From the NCBI GenBank assembly GCA_016463515.1, contig JAEMRF010000001.1, forward strand, positions 1 to 64,000: a DNA stretch of 64,000 nucleotides. Reading direction: 5' to 3'. Shown here in pieces: positions 33,161 through 41,719 of this stretch (position 1 is its first letter; each line of letters opens with the position of its first letter). The DNA is from Solirubrobacteraceae bacterium. Its GTDB lineage: Bacteria; Actinomycetota; Thermoleophilia; Solirubrobacterales; Solirubrobacteraceae. The translations under genes and the position numbers were made by a program. The notes below the pieces were generated by a model. It was not told the origin of the DNA, searched no databases, and saw only the letters and a list, made by a program, of their open reading frames with translations.

Positions 33161-33880
33161 ATGGCCCGGAGATCCCGCACGGCCAGGGAGCCGTTTCAGT
33201 GGATGCTCGGATGCGGCACCTTCGGAATCCTGCATCACGCCGACGGCCGCGACCTGCTGATCGAAACGATCCGGTTCACCGAAACCGAGGCCGTCGCGGT
33301 CAACCTCACCGACCACGGCACCCGAGTCATCCTGCCCGACTGGCCGGGAGCCCACCAGTTCACCCCGCTACCCGCCGCGGACGCCTGCCAGGCCGCCGAC
33401 ATCCCCGCCCCGGTGACCCGCAAGGTCGGCGACATGCACCGTCGCGTTGACCCGTTCCACACCGAGCGCTACCTCAATGCGCAATTCCGAGGACTCGTCG
33501 CCCTCATCTTCGACAAGCACCTCCCGTGCAACCACGGGCTCCTGCTCGCCGCTCGCGCCAACGGCTGGGACGAGCGGTGGGAGGGACCGCACATCGAAGA
33601 CCCAGAACAGACCGCAGGCAACGTCGCCGACCGACAAGCCCGCAACCCGACATGGACCCTCGAGCGCGCGATTCGCGACCAGCTTCTCCACGACGCACGC
33701 ACGACCCCAGCCCGGCTGGACGCACTGCTCGAGAGGGCCGGCTGGACACCGGTCCTCGCCAACATCGACGCGCTCGTCACCGGGTGCCAGAACGCAGCGC
33801 CCTACCCGCTCTACACCGGCACCGACACGCCGGACGCCGAGCAGGGCGAACCGGACGACACGCAGCTCACGCTGCTCTAA
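33161..33880 (+). CDS. Hypothetical protein
   Basis: The 239-residue product starts at ATG 33161. A basic N-terminus is followed by a strand-rich first 80 residues and a helical second half with CNHGLLLAARANGWDERWEG. The acidic C-terminus ends DDTQLTLL. It immediately precedes the C5-methyltransferase, so a partner role is possible. Confidence 0.55.
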   Translation: MARRSRTAREPFQWMLGCGTFGILHHADGRDLLIETIRFTETEAVAVNLTDHGTRVILPDWPGAHQFTPLPAADACQAADIPAPVTRKVGDMHRRVDPFHTERYLNAQFRGLVALIFDKHLPCNHGLLLAARANGWDERWEGPHIEDPEQTAGNVADRQARNPTWTLERAIRDQLLHDARTTPARLDALLERAGWTPVLANIDALVTGCQNAAPYPLYTGTDTPDAEQGEPDDTQLTLL

Positions 33881-33897
33881 CCAAGGACGGTCAACCC

Positions 33898-36138
33898 GTG
33901 ATCGACATGAGATCCGCAGGGGCCGAGCTCGCGCCCCTGTCCTACGACACCCTCCGGCGACACTTCTACGGCCAACGACGCGGAGCCGGCCACGACTTCT
34001 TCGCCGGGATGGGCGGCATGGCCGCCGCAATCATCCTCGCCGGCGGCGAAGTGCTCCTCTCGGCCAACCACAGCACGAGCGCGGTCCTCACCCACAACGT
34101 TAACTTCGACCACGTCGACCACGTCATCGGCGACATCAGCGTCCTGGACCCGTCGAACCTGCCGAAGGGCGCGAACGTCGGCTGCTTCAGCCCAGAGTGC
34201 CGCCTGCACAGCAACGCGAACAACTGGCGCGAAGCGATCGCCGAGCTCAGCCCATACGACCCCGCGCGGGAAAGCGAACGGTCCCGCTGCACGATGTGGT
34301 GCCCGCAACGCATGGCGGCCTACCACCAGTACGACTACGTCGTCATCGAGAACGTCGTCGAAGTCTGCAAGTGGAACCAGTTCCGCAACGGCAACTGGCT
34401 GAAGGGCTGGGCAGACCTCGGGTACGAGGTCGACCAGGTGTGCTTCAACGCCGCGATGTTCGGCGCCCCACAGTCCCGCGACCGGATCGCGTTCGTCTGC
34501 CGACGCGTCGGCGCGCCACGACCGAACCTCGACTTCCGGCCACGGTGCTCATGCCCGTCCTGCGAGACGGACGTGTTCTCCATCCAGACCTGGAACGCCG
34601 CGTCGGTCGAGTGGATGCGAACCCCGGTCGGACCGGTCGGCAAATACGGCGATCAGTACCGATACACCTGCCCGGCGTGCCGGACGGTGACCGCCCCGTT
34701 CATCCTGCCCGCCCGCCTGGCGATCAACCCGCACCTGAAGGGCACCCGCATCGGCGACCGTGAGAAGCTCGGGATGCGACCGCTCGAAGACAACACCATG
34801 GCCCGCCTTCGGCAAGGATGGGAACACCGCGGCCGCGTCTCGCGGACCCTCGACACGGTCGGCCCCGACGGCGAGAAGCGCACCATCCCCGCGTGGGTAC
34901 CGGCGATCCCCGGCGCACCGGCCGGCGACATGATCGTCCCCGAGCGCAACAACGCCAAAGGACGCCATACCAACAGCGAACCAGCGCAGTCGGTCTGCTC
35001 AGGCGGCAACCATCACGCGCTAATCGGCGCCAACCGCAAAGGGGACATCCCCCGACCCGCCCAGCAGGACCCGGCGACCACCGTCACCGGGCAGGGCAGC
35101 CACTACGTCGTCGGCGTCCTCCAGGAAGGCGCAGTCGCACGAGATGCACTGCTGGACCCGATCGCCACACTGACCGCGGGAGGCAACCACTTCCTCCTGG
35201 GAGCCAACCGCAGCAACAACCTCCCGCGTGACGGGAACCGCGAACCCGCAGCACCGGTCGTCACCGCGCACGGCGGCGGCCTGTTCGCCGTGCAGCCCAC
35301 CAACGGCGACATGCTCGTCCAGGTCGCCGGGCACACCTACGAACGCCCAGGCAGCGACTACATCCGCGCCTGGTCACTCGACGCCGTCTCACCAACCCAG
35401 AGCACGTCGCGAGACCGCGGCGTCCTTCAGCAGCCCGACGAAGGGATCATCACCGGAGCAGGAGCCAACGACAGCAGCCGCAGCACCGACCACGACCCTT
35501 CCCCGACACAGGTAGCCGGACGTGGCCAGTCGCTCGTCGTGCCCGCCGGCACCAACGGGAGACTCCGAGACGCCGACCAAGAACCCGGCGCCACGCAGGT
35601 CAGCACCGTGCGCGGCATGCTGCTCGAGAGCGACGAGGCGTTCCTAGCCAGCTACTACGGGACCGCCGGCGCGATCCGGGCCGCCAACAGCGAACCCGGA
35701 GGCACCCAAACCACAAAGGACCGCCACGCCGTACTCGTACCGGCAGGCGGCACCTGGCAGTCGCAAACCCCGGACGCTGACCTCAACCCGTCCCCGACCC
35801 GGGTACCGAACGACAGCTACGCGCTCAGCACCGGCACCGAGGACATCCCGCTCGAGGACTGCCACTTCCGGATGCTTCACGCCAAGGAAGCCCAGGCACT
35901 GCAGGACCTCACCGTCCGGCCCGACGGCGAGCCGTACCTGACCATCGAGATCGAGGTCAAGCCCGGCAAGCAGATGACGGGGGAGACCGCTGTCCGCCTC
36001 ATCGGCAACGCAGTCCCCCAGACGATGTTCGCCAACGTCTACCACCGCGTGTTCGCCGCAAGCGAAGGCACTCTCGTCCACGCCCCCGGTGACACCCGGT
36101 GGCGGTACCTGCACCCCAAGACCCGGCGCCGGCAGTAG
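33898..36138 (+). CDS. DNA cytosine-C5 methyltransferase with a long repeat region
   Basis: The 746-residue enzyme transfers a methyl group to cytosine C5. Motif I is DFFAGMGG (33-40), motif IV SPEC (98-101, catalytic C101; a phage-type SPEC in place of PPC), motif VI ENV (151-153), motif VIII QSRDR (192-196), and motif X IGNAVPQTMFANV (about 703). Typical enzymes have 320-450 residues. Here the target-recognition region (about 351-647) consists of roughly nine degenerate 30-residue units of the form PRD..(E/D)PxxTVTxxGxHxLV. A zinc-like CSCPSC/CPAC set lies at about 218-260. It is an orphan methyltransferase. Start GTG 33898, or ATG 33907. Confidence 0.9.
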   Translation: MIDMRSAGAELAPLSYDTLRRHFYGQRRGAGHDFFAGMGGMAAAIILAGGEVLLSANHSTSAVLTHNVNFDHVDHVIGDISVLDPSNLPKGANVGCFSPECRLHSNANNWREAIAELSPYDPARESERSRCTMWCPQRMAAYHQYDYVVIENVVEVCKWNQFRNGNWLKGWADLGYEVDQVCFNAAMFGAPQSRDRIAFVCRRVGAPRPNLDFRPRCSCPSCETDVFSIQTWNAASVEWMRTPVGPVGKYGDQYRYTCPACRTVTAPFILPARLAINPHLKGTRIGDREKLGMRPLEDNTMARLRQGWEHRGRVSRTLDTVGPDGEKRTIPAWVPAIPGAPAGDMIVPERNNAKGRHTNSEPAQSVCSGGNHHALIGANRKGDIPRPAQQDPATTVTGQGSHYVVGVLQEGAVARDALLDPIATLTAGGNHFLLGANRSNNLPRDGNREPAAPVVTAHGGGLFAVQPTNGDMLVQVAGHTYERPGSDYIRAWSLDAVSPTQSTSRDRGVLQQPDEGIITGAGANDSSRSTDHDPSPTQVAGRGQSLVVPAGTNGRLRDADQEPGATQVSTVRGMLLESDEAFLASYYGTAGAIRAANSEPGGTQTTKDRHAVLVPAGGTWQSQTPDADLNPSPTRVPNDSYALSTGTEDIPLEDCHFRMLHAKEAQALQDLTVRPDGEPYLTIEIEVKPGKQMTGETAVRLIGNAVPQTMFANVYHRVFAASEGTLVHAPGDTRWRYLHPKTRRRQ

Positions 36139-36169
36139 CACTCCAACGGAACCATGAACGGGAGGATGA

Positions 36170-36685
36170 ATGCACCACGCACCCCCGGCGCAGGAAGTGC
36201 TTCTGCGCCTCGAAGGACCTCGGCTCCTGTACCCGGACGGCACCGTCTGCGCAGAACTCGGGGACGACCACACCTGGCGAACCGCGGACGGGCTGCCGAC
36301 CCGCTCGGTGACCGTCGAGAGCCCGAAGGTCCACGCACATGTCGACCCGGGTGCGCGGTCGCGGGCACAACGCGAGTCCGACCGAGCATGGCTCGAACAG
36401 GCCGTTGAAGTCATAGCCGCCCTCGCATCCAGTCAGGCCGAACTGAGCAGCGACGACGTGTGGTCAGTGATCGGCATGCCGCCGCGAGAGCCCAGGATGG
36501 TCGGCAACGCCATGGCCCGCGCCCAGCGCGCCGGACACATCGAGCCAACCGATCGCGACCAACAGTCGCGGCGAACGATCAACCACGGCCGTCCTGTCCG
36601 CATCTGGCGGTCACTGCGTTACGGCCAGCAACAACTCGGCGGCCTGCAGGCGACATCCACGTCCACGGAGGAAGACACACAATGA
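36170..36685 (+). CDS. Hypothetical protein with a C-terminal winged helix
   Basis: The 171-residue product starts at an ATG with GGAGGATGA. Residues 1-60 are beta-rich. Residues about 100-155 (SSDDVWSVIGMPPREPRMVG, then NAMARAQRAGHIEPTDR, then a RPVRIWRSL wing) match a winged helix common in actinophage proteins. It is likely DNA-binding. Confidence 0.6.
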   Translation: MHHAPPAQEVLLRLEGPRLLYPDGTVCAELGDDHTWRTADGLPTRSVTVESPKVHAHVDPGARSRAQRESDRAWLEQAVEVIAALASSQAELSSDDVWSVIGMPPREPRMVGNAMARAQRAGHIEPTDRDQQSRRTINHGRPVRIWRSLRYGQQQLGGLQATSTSTEEDTQ

Positions 36686-36909
36686 CCGCCGACGACATCA
36701 CCGACGCGCAGCAGACCTCAATCACTGAGGTGCAAGGCAAGCTCGGCGGACCGGAAGAGGTTCGCTTCGCCGTCGCTCGAGACGAGCCACACGACACGCA
36801 CATCTTCGTCGAGTTCTACCGCCGCACAGACGACGGGTGGCAGTACATCACCGACGTGATCATCGACCCCGACGGCACCTACGAGCCGCCCGCCGCCCTC
36901 GACAACTAG
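36682..36909 (+). CDS. Small acidic hypothetical protein
   Basis: The 75-residue protein is coupled by ATGA to the previous gene. It is predominantly beta (EVRFAVARDEPHDTHIFVEF, WQYITDVIIDPDGTY), suggesting a single sheet. Function unknown. Confidence 0.55.
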   Translation: MTADDITDAQQTSITEVQGKLGGPEEVRFAVARDEPHDTHIFVEFYRRTDDGWQYITDVIIDPDGTYEPPAALDN

Positions 36910-36930
36910 CCAGACGCAAGACAGCTCAAC

Positions 36931-36943
36931 CCATTCACCAACA
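36931..36943 (+). promoter_or_regulatory. CCATTCACCA start-associated element, copy 10
   Basis: CCATTCACCAACA, 19 bases before ATG 36963, with GGAAGGAA between. Confidence 0.85.
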
Positions 36944-36962
36944 CCAGCAGGAAGGAACCACC

Positions 36963-37421
36963 ATGCCCACCGACCAGACACACGACGCCACATCCATCGT
37001 CGCGCAAATCGCAGGACTGTCGACCAGCCGCGCAACGCCCATCACGGCCGCACAGCTCGTCGACCGGTTCTGTTCGGGGGCCGACACCGAGTACCTCGGG
37101 CGTCCTGCCTGCTGCCACCGGCGCGACGACACGATCGCCGCCGACATCGACGACGGGTTCTGCGGCTACAGCGGCGGCCGTGGGGACGAGCTCGTCACCG
37201 GCTTTGACGACGGCTACGCGTTCATGGGCTACCTCGCCGACCGCGGCTGGCGCTCACTGCCCAGCCTCGGCGACTGGCCCTACGTCGTCTACCTCGTGCG
37301 CCGCGGCAGCGACCGCGAACAGCCCGCCCTCGTCCGCTACGTCGAGGCCGACCTCACCGTCTGGCGCTTCGACACCGTCGATGACCTCCGACGGTTCCTC
37401 ACCGAACACGCCGCCGCCTGA
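36963..37421 (+). CDS. Hypothetical protein
   Basis: The 152-residue protein has a central Gly/Asp-rich acidic region (ADIDDGFCGYSGGRGDELVT) and a C-terminal alpha/beta part with WPYVVYLVRR. No motif is recognised. Confidence 0.55.
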   Translation: MPTDQTHDATSIVAQIAGLSTSRATPITAAQLVDRFCSGADTEYLGRPACCHRRDDTIAADIDDGFCGYSGGRGDELVTGFDDGYAFMGYLADRGWRSLPSLGDWPYVVYLVRRGSDREQPALVRYVEADLTVWRFDTVDDLRRFLTEHAAA

Positions 37422-37595
37422 CACACCCCGCCGCGTCCCCCAGTGATAGTCGCGGACCGCCCGCGGCACAACCTCACCAGATGCTGCCTCGCTGGCGCGT
37501 GGACGAACGACAGGCGTCGCCAGCCCAGCACGCCGCGCCGCTCACACGAGCCGTTGATCACGGCGACCTAGCTGGTCGCGCGCACTGACGCGCAC
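37422..37595 (+). other. Non-coding gap with a small hairpin
   Basis: This stretch between the 37421 stop and element copy 11 has no ORF of good quality. GCGACC-TAGCT-GGTCGC (37563-37579) is a 6-bp hairpin that could end upstream transcription. Confidence 0.35.
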
Positions 37596-37608
37596 CCATT
37601 CACCAACA
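37596..37608 (+). promoter_or_regulatory. CCATTCACCA start-associated element, copy 11
   Basis: CCATTCACCAACA, directly followed by GGAAGGAGG and 14 bases before ATG 37623. Confidence 0.87.
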
Positions 37609-37622
37609 GGAAGGAGGCGTGC

Positions 37623-40600
37623 ATGCCCACAGGCATGGACGCAAAGGGCGCTGCTCTCCTCGGCGGCGCCCTCAGCGACGAAGCGCTCGCTTCAAGTACC
37701 CGAGTCCTCGCCGGAGGCCGCCACGGCAGCGGAGTCGGCCTCCAGCAGTACTTCACCCCGCCAGAGGCCGCAGAACTCATCGCCGACGTCTTCGGCCGCA
37801 ACCTCACCGTGCTCGACCCAACCGCCGGCGCGGGAGACCTACTCGCTCCGTACCCGCACCACCTGCGATTCGGTATCGAGATCGACGCAGATCACGCCAC
37901 CCGCGGCACGTACCGCGCGCTCAACGGCGACGTGCAGAAGGCCCTCAGCCTGCTCCGCGTCGCCGGCGCGCAGTTCTCCCGAATCGTCAGCAACCCTCCC
38001 TTCGGTCTGACCTGGCAACACGCCACGATCGCCCGAGGAAAGACCGTCAACAGCAGCCACTGGATCACGCTCGCGTGCGTGGACCTTCTGCAGCGCAACG
38101 GCGTCGCCGCCGTGATCTGCGGCACCGATCGGCTGGATCGCGAACTCCTCGCCGATCAGGAGGTCAAAGCCGCCGCCTGGGCACGAGTCGACGTATCAGG
38201 CCCCCTGTTCGACGGGGTGGACCTGCCGACGAGCATCCTGCTTCTCACCTCGCCGCTCAACCGCACCGACGCGCCCATCGCATCCTTTACCGCGACGCGC
38301 GACGAGCTCACATCCCTCGCCGAAGATCTCACCGCGGCGATGTCGGCCGGATGTGGGCACGTGACCTCCGCCAGCTACCTCGACCCGCCGGCGGCAACGC
38401 TCGACACGATCATCGATGTCTACAAGCGGCGTCATCGCACCACCGGCCCGGCGAAGTACGACCTCCGCGTGGTCGCAGGGAAGCTGCGAGTCTCGCTCGG
38501 CGCCCTCGGCAAGCTGATCGACGGCTACCGGCCGGAGATGCAACTGCTGCGGCGCCTCGACCGACAGCCGGTCAGCTACTTCGCCGTCAACCAGCGCGAC
38601 TGGCACGAGGTCCGCCGACTCCTCGACGAGGACCTCATCCTCGCCGAACCGGGCACGGTCGAATCGGTCCAGGCCGCGATCGACGCGGCCAGCCTGCTCC
38701 TGCGGCCCATGTACCCGATCCCGTCACAGATGCGGCTCGGGTTCCTCGACGACCTCGACCGGATCCGGTGCGTCTCGCCAGACCCCGAGCGCGGTTTCGA
38801 AGCAGGAGAGCACTACCCGATCACCGTCAACTCCGCGGTCAGCGAATCGGAGACCGACCGGCCCGTCGAACGACGGGACAAGACCATCGAGATCCGCAAG
38901 GTCCGAACGCGCCGAAAGGCGCTGAAGATCAGCATCGACGGCAAGACGTTCGACGAATCCGCCGAGGACATCGAATACCTCGACCGGCACTTCGACATCC
39001 CCGACCCCGGTGACCTCGCGCGAGACCACCCGACCGAGCTCGCACGGGTCGAACAGGTGCTCGCAGACATCGAGGAGGAGTACGGCCCGGCAGATCCCGC
39101 CCGCTACAACCCCGACGGGTGGCAACTCCGTGACTGGCAGAAGGATGACCTGGCCAGGGCGATCCTCAAGCAGCGCGCCGTCCTGGCGTGGGACCCGGGC
39201 GGCGGCAAGTCCGCAGGACAGCTCATCTTCGCCGAGGCCTGCATCCGGCTCGGATACGCACGGCGGAACGTGGCGCTGATCATCGCGCCACAGGACCTCC
39301 ACGAGCAGTGGCAACGTGAAGCGCAGAAGTTCCTCGGCCGAACGTTGCAGACGATCTATACCCACGATGACGCCGTCCGAGCCCGTCGGCAGATCAAGGC
39401 TGGCGGCACGGGCATGTGGATCACGCACTACGAAGCGCTCTCCCTGGTCGGCACCAAGGACGACGTCCTCGATCCCGCTGCGATCACCCGGGATGGCGAA
39501 CACCGGATGCTCAACGAAGCGCGGATGCGGCGCTACCAGCAGGAGAACACCCCGGAGTGGCGGGCCCAAGCCCAGGCCCGGCACGAGGAGGCGATGCGCG
39601 CCTGGGCGGCAACGGTCGCAGACGTCCCGCCCGAAGATCGGTGGCGTCACATGCGACCGGTCGCCGAACAACCTGCGCCGCCCCCGACTGCCACCCTGAC
39701 CACCGAGGACGCCTGCCCGTCCTGCCTGTCGGAGATTGGCGGAGGCTCGTGGAACGGCACCGTATGTGCGGACTGCGGGCACATCCACTACCGGCGGCGC
39801 ATCAAGAGCATCGCGTCGCTGCTGTCGACCTCCTTCAAGCAGGGTGTGATCTGCGTTGACGAACTGTCGATGATCCGCGGGGACACCAGCCGCCGCTCGC
39901 TGGCCGTCCGTGGGTTGCGCGCAGCCTGCCGGTGCGGTGCGACCGGAACCCCGATCAGCAACTACATCAACGACGCGTTCTGGGGGCTCGGGTGGACGCT
40001 CGGCTGGGACACCGCCCGCTTCCCGTACTCCTACCAGGGAGGCAAAGCAAAGTTCGAAGAGGACTTCTGTGTCCTGGAATACCTGATGGGCCGCGCCGAC
40101 GATGGCGAACAAAACCAGGTCAAGCGCAGGAAGGTGATGCCCGAAGTCACCAACGTTTCGATGCTCTGGCGGCTGCTCGCGCTCGGCATGGTCCGGCGGC
40201 GAAAGGAGGAGATGGGCGATCTCGTCCAGCGCACCACGCACATCGTCGAAGTTCCAGCCGGCACCGCTCAGGCAGTAGTGCACGACCGATGGCTGACGGG
40301 GTTCGCACAGTTCTTCGAGGAGCGCAACCCAGGCCATCCGCTCGTCGAGGCGGGCCTGGTCGAGAAGTTCGAAGCAGCGCTGGGCATGTTGTGGAAGCTC
40401 GAGTACGCCGCCACGCTTCCCGAGGGTGACCCCGACCGAGAGTGGACGGGTGTCGAGAGCATCAGCAACTGGACGCCGAAGATCATCAAGGCGCTGGAGC
40501 TCATCGAGCAGCACGTACGCCAAGGCGAGAAGGTCCTCGTCGGATCTTGTCTCGTCGACCTCGGACCGCTCGTCTGTGACCTGCTCAACCAGCGCGGTAT

Positions 40601-41231
40601 CCGAGCCGGGCACATCACCGAGAAAGCCGCGGGCGGCAAGAGCAAGACGAAGAACCCGCGGGCCCGTGCGCGCGAGGTCACGCAGTTCATCAACGGTGAG
40701 AGCAGTGTGCTCTGCGCCGGCGTTCAGGCCATGAAACTGGGGCACAACCTCGATGTCGCCAGCACCGTCGTCCTCCTCGGCCTGCCGTGGAGCTTCGAGG
40801 CCTACAAGCAGTTCCTCGACCGTGTATGGCGACTGACCAGCACCAAGCCCGTGACGGTGTACGTCATCGTCGTCGCGGGCACCATTGATGTGCGCAAGCT
40901 GCAGCTGCTCGACGACAAGGGAGCTGCCTCGGACATCGCGCTGGACGGCCGCCTGGTCGACCAGGACCGCGAAGAGCACGACTGGGCAAAGACGCTGGCG
41001 GAGATGAAACGCCAGCGTCGCATCGGCGCGGGAGAGTCTGGCGACACGCTCGACGAGACGCTCATCGAGCAGGAGTGGACACGCAGCATCCAGCCAGCGC
41101 CCGCGCCAACACGAGACGAGCAGGATGCCCCCCCGGCCAAGGAGTCGACGCTCCGCGTCGTGCTCGTCGACACCGCGCCAACCGACGAGCCCATCGCCAC
41201 AGGTCAACAGACCTCGCTGTTCGCGCTGTAA
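37623..41231 (+). CDS. N6-adenine methyltransferase fused to a SNF2-type helicase
   Basis: The 1202-residue protein has two engines. Residues 1-420 are a gamma-type adenine methyltransferase: FTPP (44-47), SAM motif DPTAGAGD (65-72), catalytic NPPF (124-127). Residues about 490-1130 are an SF2/SNF2 ATPase: QLRDWQKDDL, Walker A DPGGGKS (near 529), DELS in place of DEAH (near 745), GATGTPISN, and the second RecA lobe with SSVLCAGVQAMKLGHNLD and the arginine-finger segment FLDRVWRLTS. A CPSC...CADC zinc insert sits at about 698-720. Related fusions include phage P1 DarB-like antirestriction proteins. Here it may modify or remodel incoming DNA. Confidence 0.85.
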   Translation: MPTGMDAKGAALLGGALSDEALASSTRVLAGGRHGSGVGLQQYFTPPEAAELIADVFGRNLTVLDPTAGAGDLLAPYPHHLRFGIEIDADHATRGTYRALNGDVQKALSLLRVAGAQFSRIVSNPPFGLTWQHATIARGKTVNSSHWITLACVDLLQRNGVAAVICGTDRLDRELLADQEVKAAAWARVDVSGPLFDGVDLPTSILLLTSPLNRTDAPIASFTATRDELTSLAEDLTAAMSAGCGHVTSASYLDPPAATLDTIIDVYKRRHRTTGPAKYDLRVVAGKLRVSLGALGKLIDGYRPEMQLLRRLDRQPVSYFAVNQRDWHEVRRLLDEDLILAEPGTVESVQAAIDAASLLLRPMYPIPSQMRLGFLDDLDRIRCVSPDPERGFEAGEHYPITVNSAVSESETDRPVERRDKTIEIRKVRTRRKALKISIDGKTFDESAEDIEYLDRHFDIPDPGDLARDHPTELARVEQVLADIEEEYGPADPARYNPDGWQLRDWQKDDLARAILKQRAVLAWDPGGGKSAGQLIFAEACIRLGYARRNVALIIAPQDLHEQWQREAQKFLGRTLQTIYTHDDAVRARRQIKAGGTGMWITHYEALSLVGTKDDVLDPAAITRDGEHRMLNEARMRRYQQENTPEWRAQAQARHEEAMRAWAATVADVPPEDRWRHMRPVAEQPAPPPTATLTTEDACPSCLSEIGGGSWNGTVCADCGHIHYRRRIKSIASLLSTSFKQGVICVDELSMIRGDTSRRSLAVRGLRAACRCGATGTPISNYINDAFWGLGWTLGWDTARFPYSYQGGKAKFEEDFCVLEYLMGRADDGEQNQVKRRKVMPEVTNVSMLWRLLALGMVRRRKEEMGDLVQRTTHIVEVPAGTAQAVVHDRWLTGFAQFFEERNPGHPLVEAGLVEKFEAALGMLWKLEYAATLPEGDPDREWTGVESISNWTPKIIKALELIEQHVRQGEKVLVGSCLVDLGPLVCDLLNQRGIRAGHITEKAAGGKSKTKNPRARAREVTQFINGESSVLCAGVQAMKLGHNLDVASTVVLLGLPWSFEAYKQFLDRVWRLTSTKPVTVYVIVVAGTIDVRKLQLLDDKGAASDIALDGRLVDQDREEHDWAKTLAEMKRQRRIGAGESGDTLDETLIEQEWTRSIQPAPAPTRDEQDAPPAKESTLRVVLVDTAPTDEPIATGQQTSLFAL

Positions 41232-41257
41232 CACACCCCCGAGGAAGGGAGGACGAC

Positions 41258-41695
41258 ATGGGAGTCGACGCCGCCACGGCGGTCGCCCCAACGGTCCTGT
41301 ACACCCACGCAGCTCTGCTGACCACCCAGCCGCACTCCGGCACGCTCGCCGAACGGGTAGGCGCCCACCGGCGCGCGGTCATCACCCGGCACGCGCGCCC
41401 GGTCACACACGAGGAATGGCCGCTCATCCGCGACGCCATCCTCACCGCCACACGAGGGCACCTGACAGAACAGCACCTCGCTGCCGGACAGTTCATCCCC
41501 GCGGACTGGTGCGCGTACCTCTCCGCCAACCTCGCCACAGAAGGCGAAGCGATCAGCCGCGCGCTGGCCGCCAAACGCTCAGGCTCCGCCCCGACGGACC
41601 CAGGAAACGCCAGCCGCATCTACGGCGGATGGATCAAGCCCCTCGGCGCGCTGCTGCAACTCGCAGCCGCCGAGGGCGGCCTCTACCTGCACTGA
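41258..41695 (+). CDS. Hypothetical protein
   Basis: The 145-residue product starts at ATG 41258 behind GGAAGGGAGG. It is helical, with HEEWPLIRDAILTATRGHLT and a conserved-looking NASRIYGGWIKPLGAL ending. No family is recognised. It lies between the fused helicase and the ParB-like gene. Confidence 0.55.
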   Translation: MGVDAATAVAPTVLYTHAALLTTQPHSGTLAERVGAHRRAVITRHARPVTHEEWPLIRDAILTATRGHLTEQHLAAGQFIPADWCAYLSANLATEGEAISRALAAKRSGSAPTDPGNASRIYGGWIKPLGALLQLAAAEGGLYLH

Positions 41696-41719
41696 CCACG
41701 ACCACTTCAAGGAACAGCC

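Noticed and set aside
38724-41291. An 855-codon open frame antisense to the methyltransferase-helicase gene
   Set aside because: Its length comes from the strong third-position GC bias of the sense gene, which has unmistakable motifs on the + strand.
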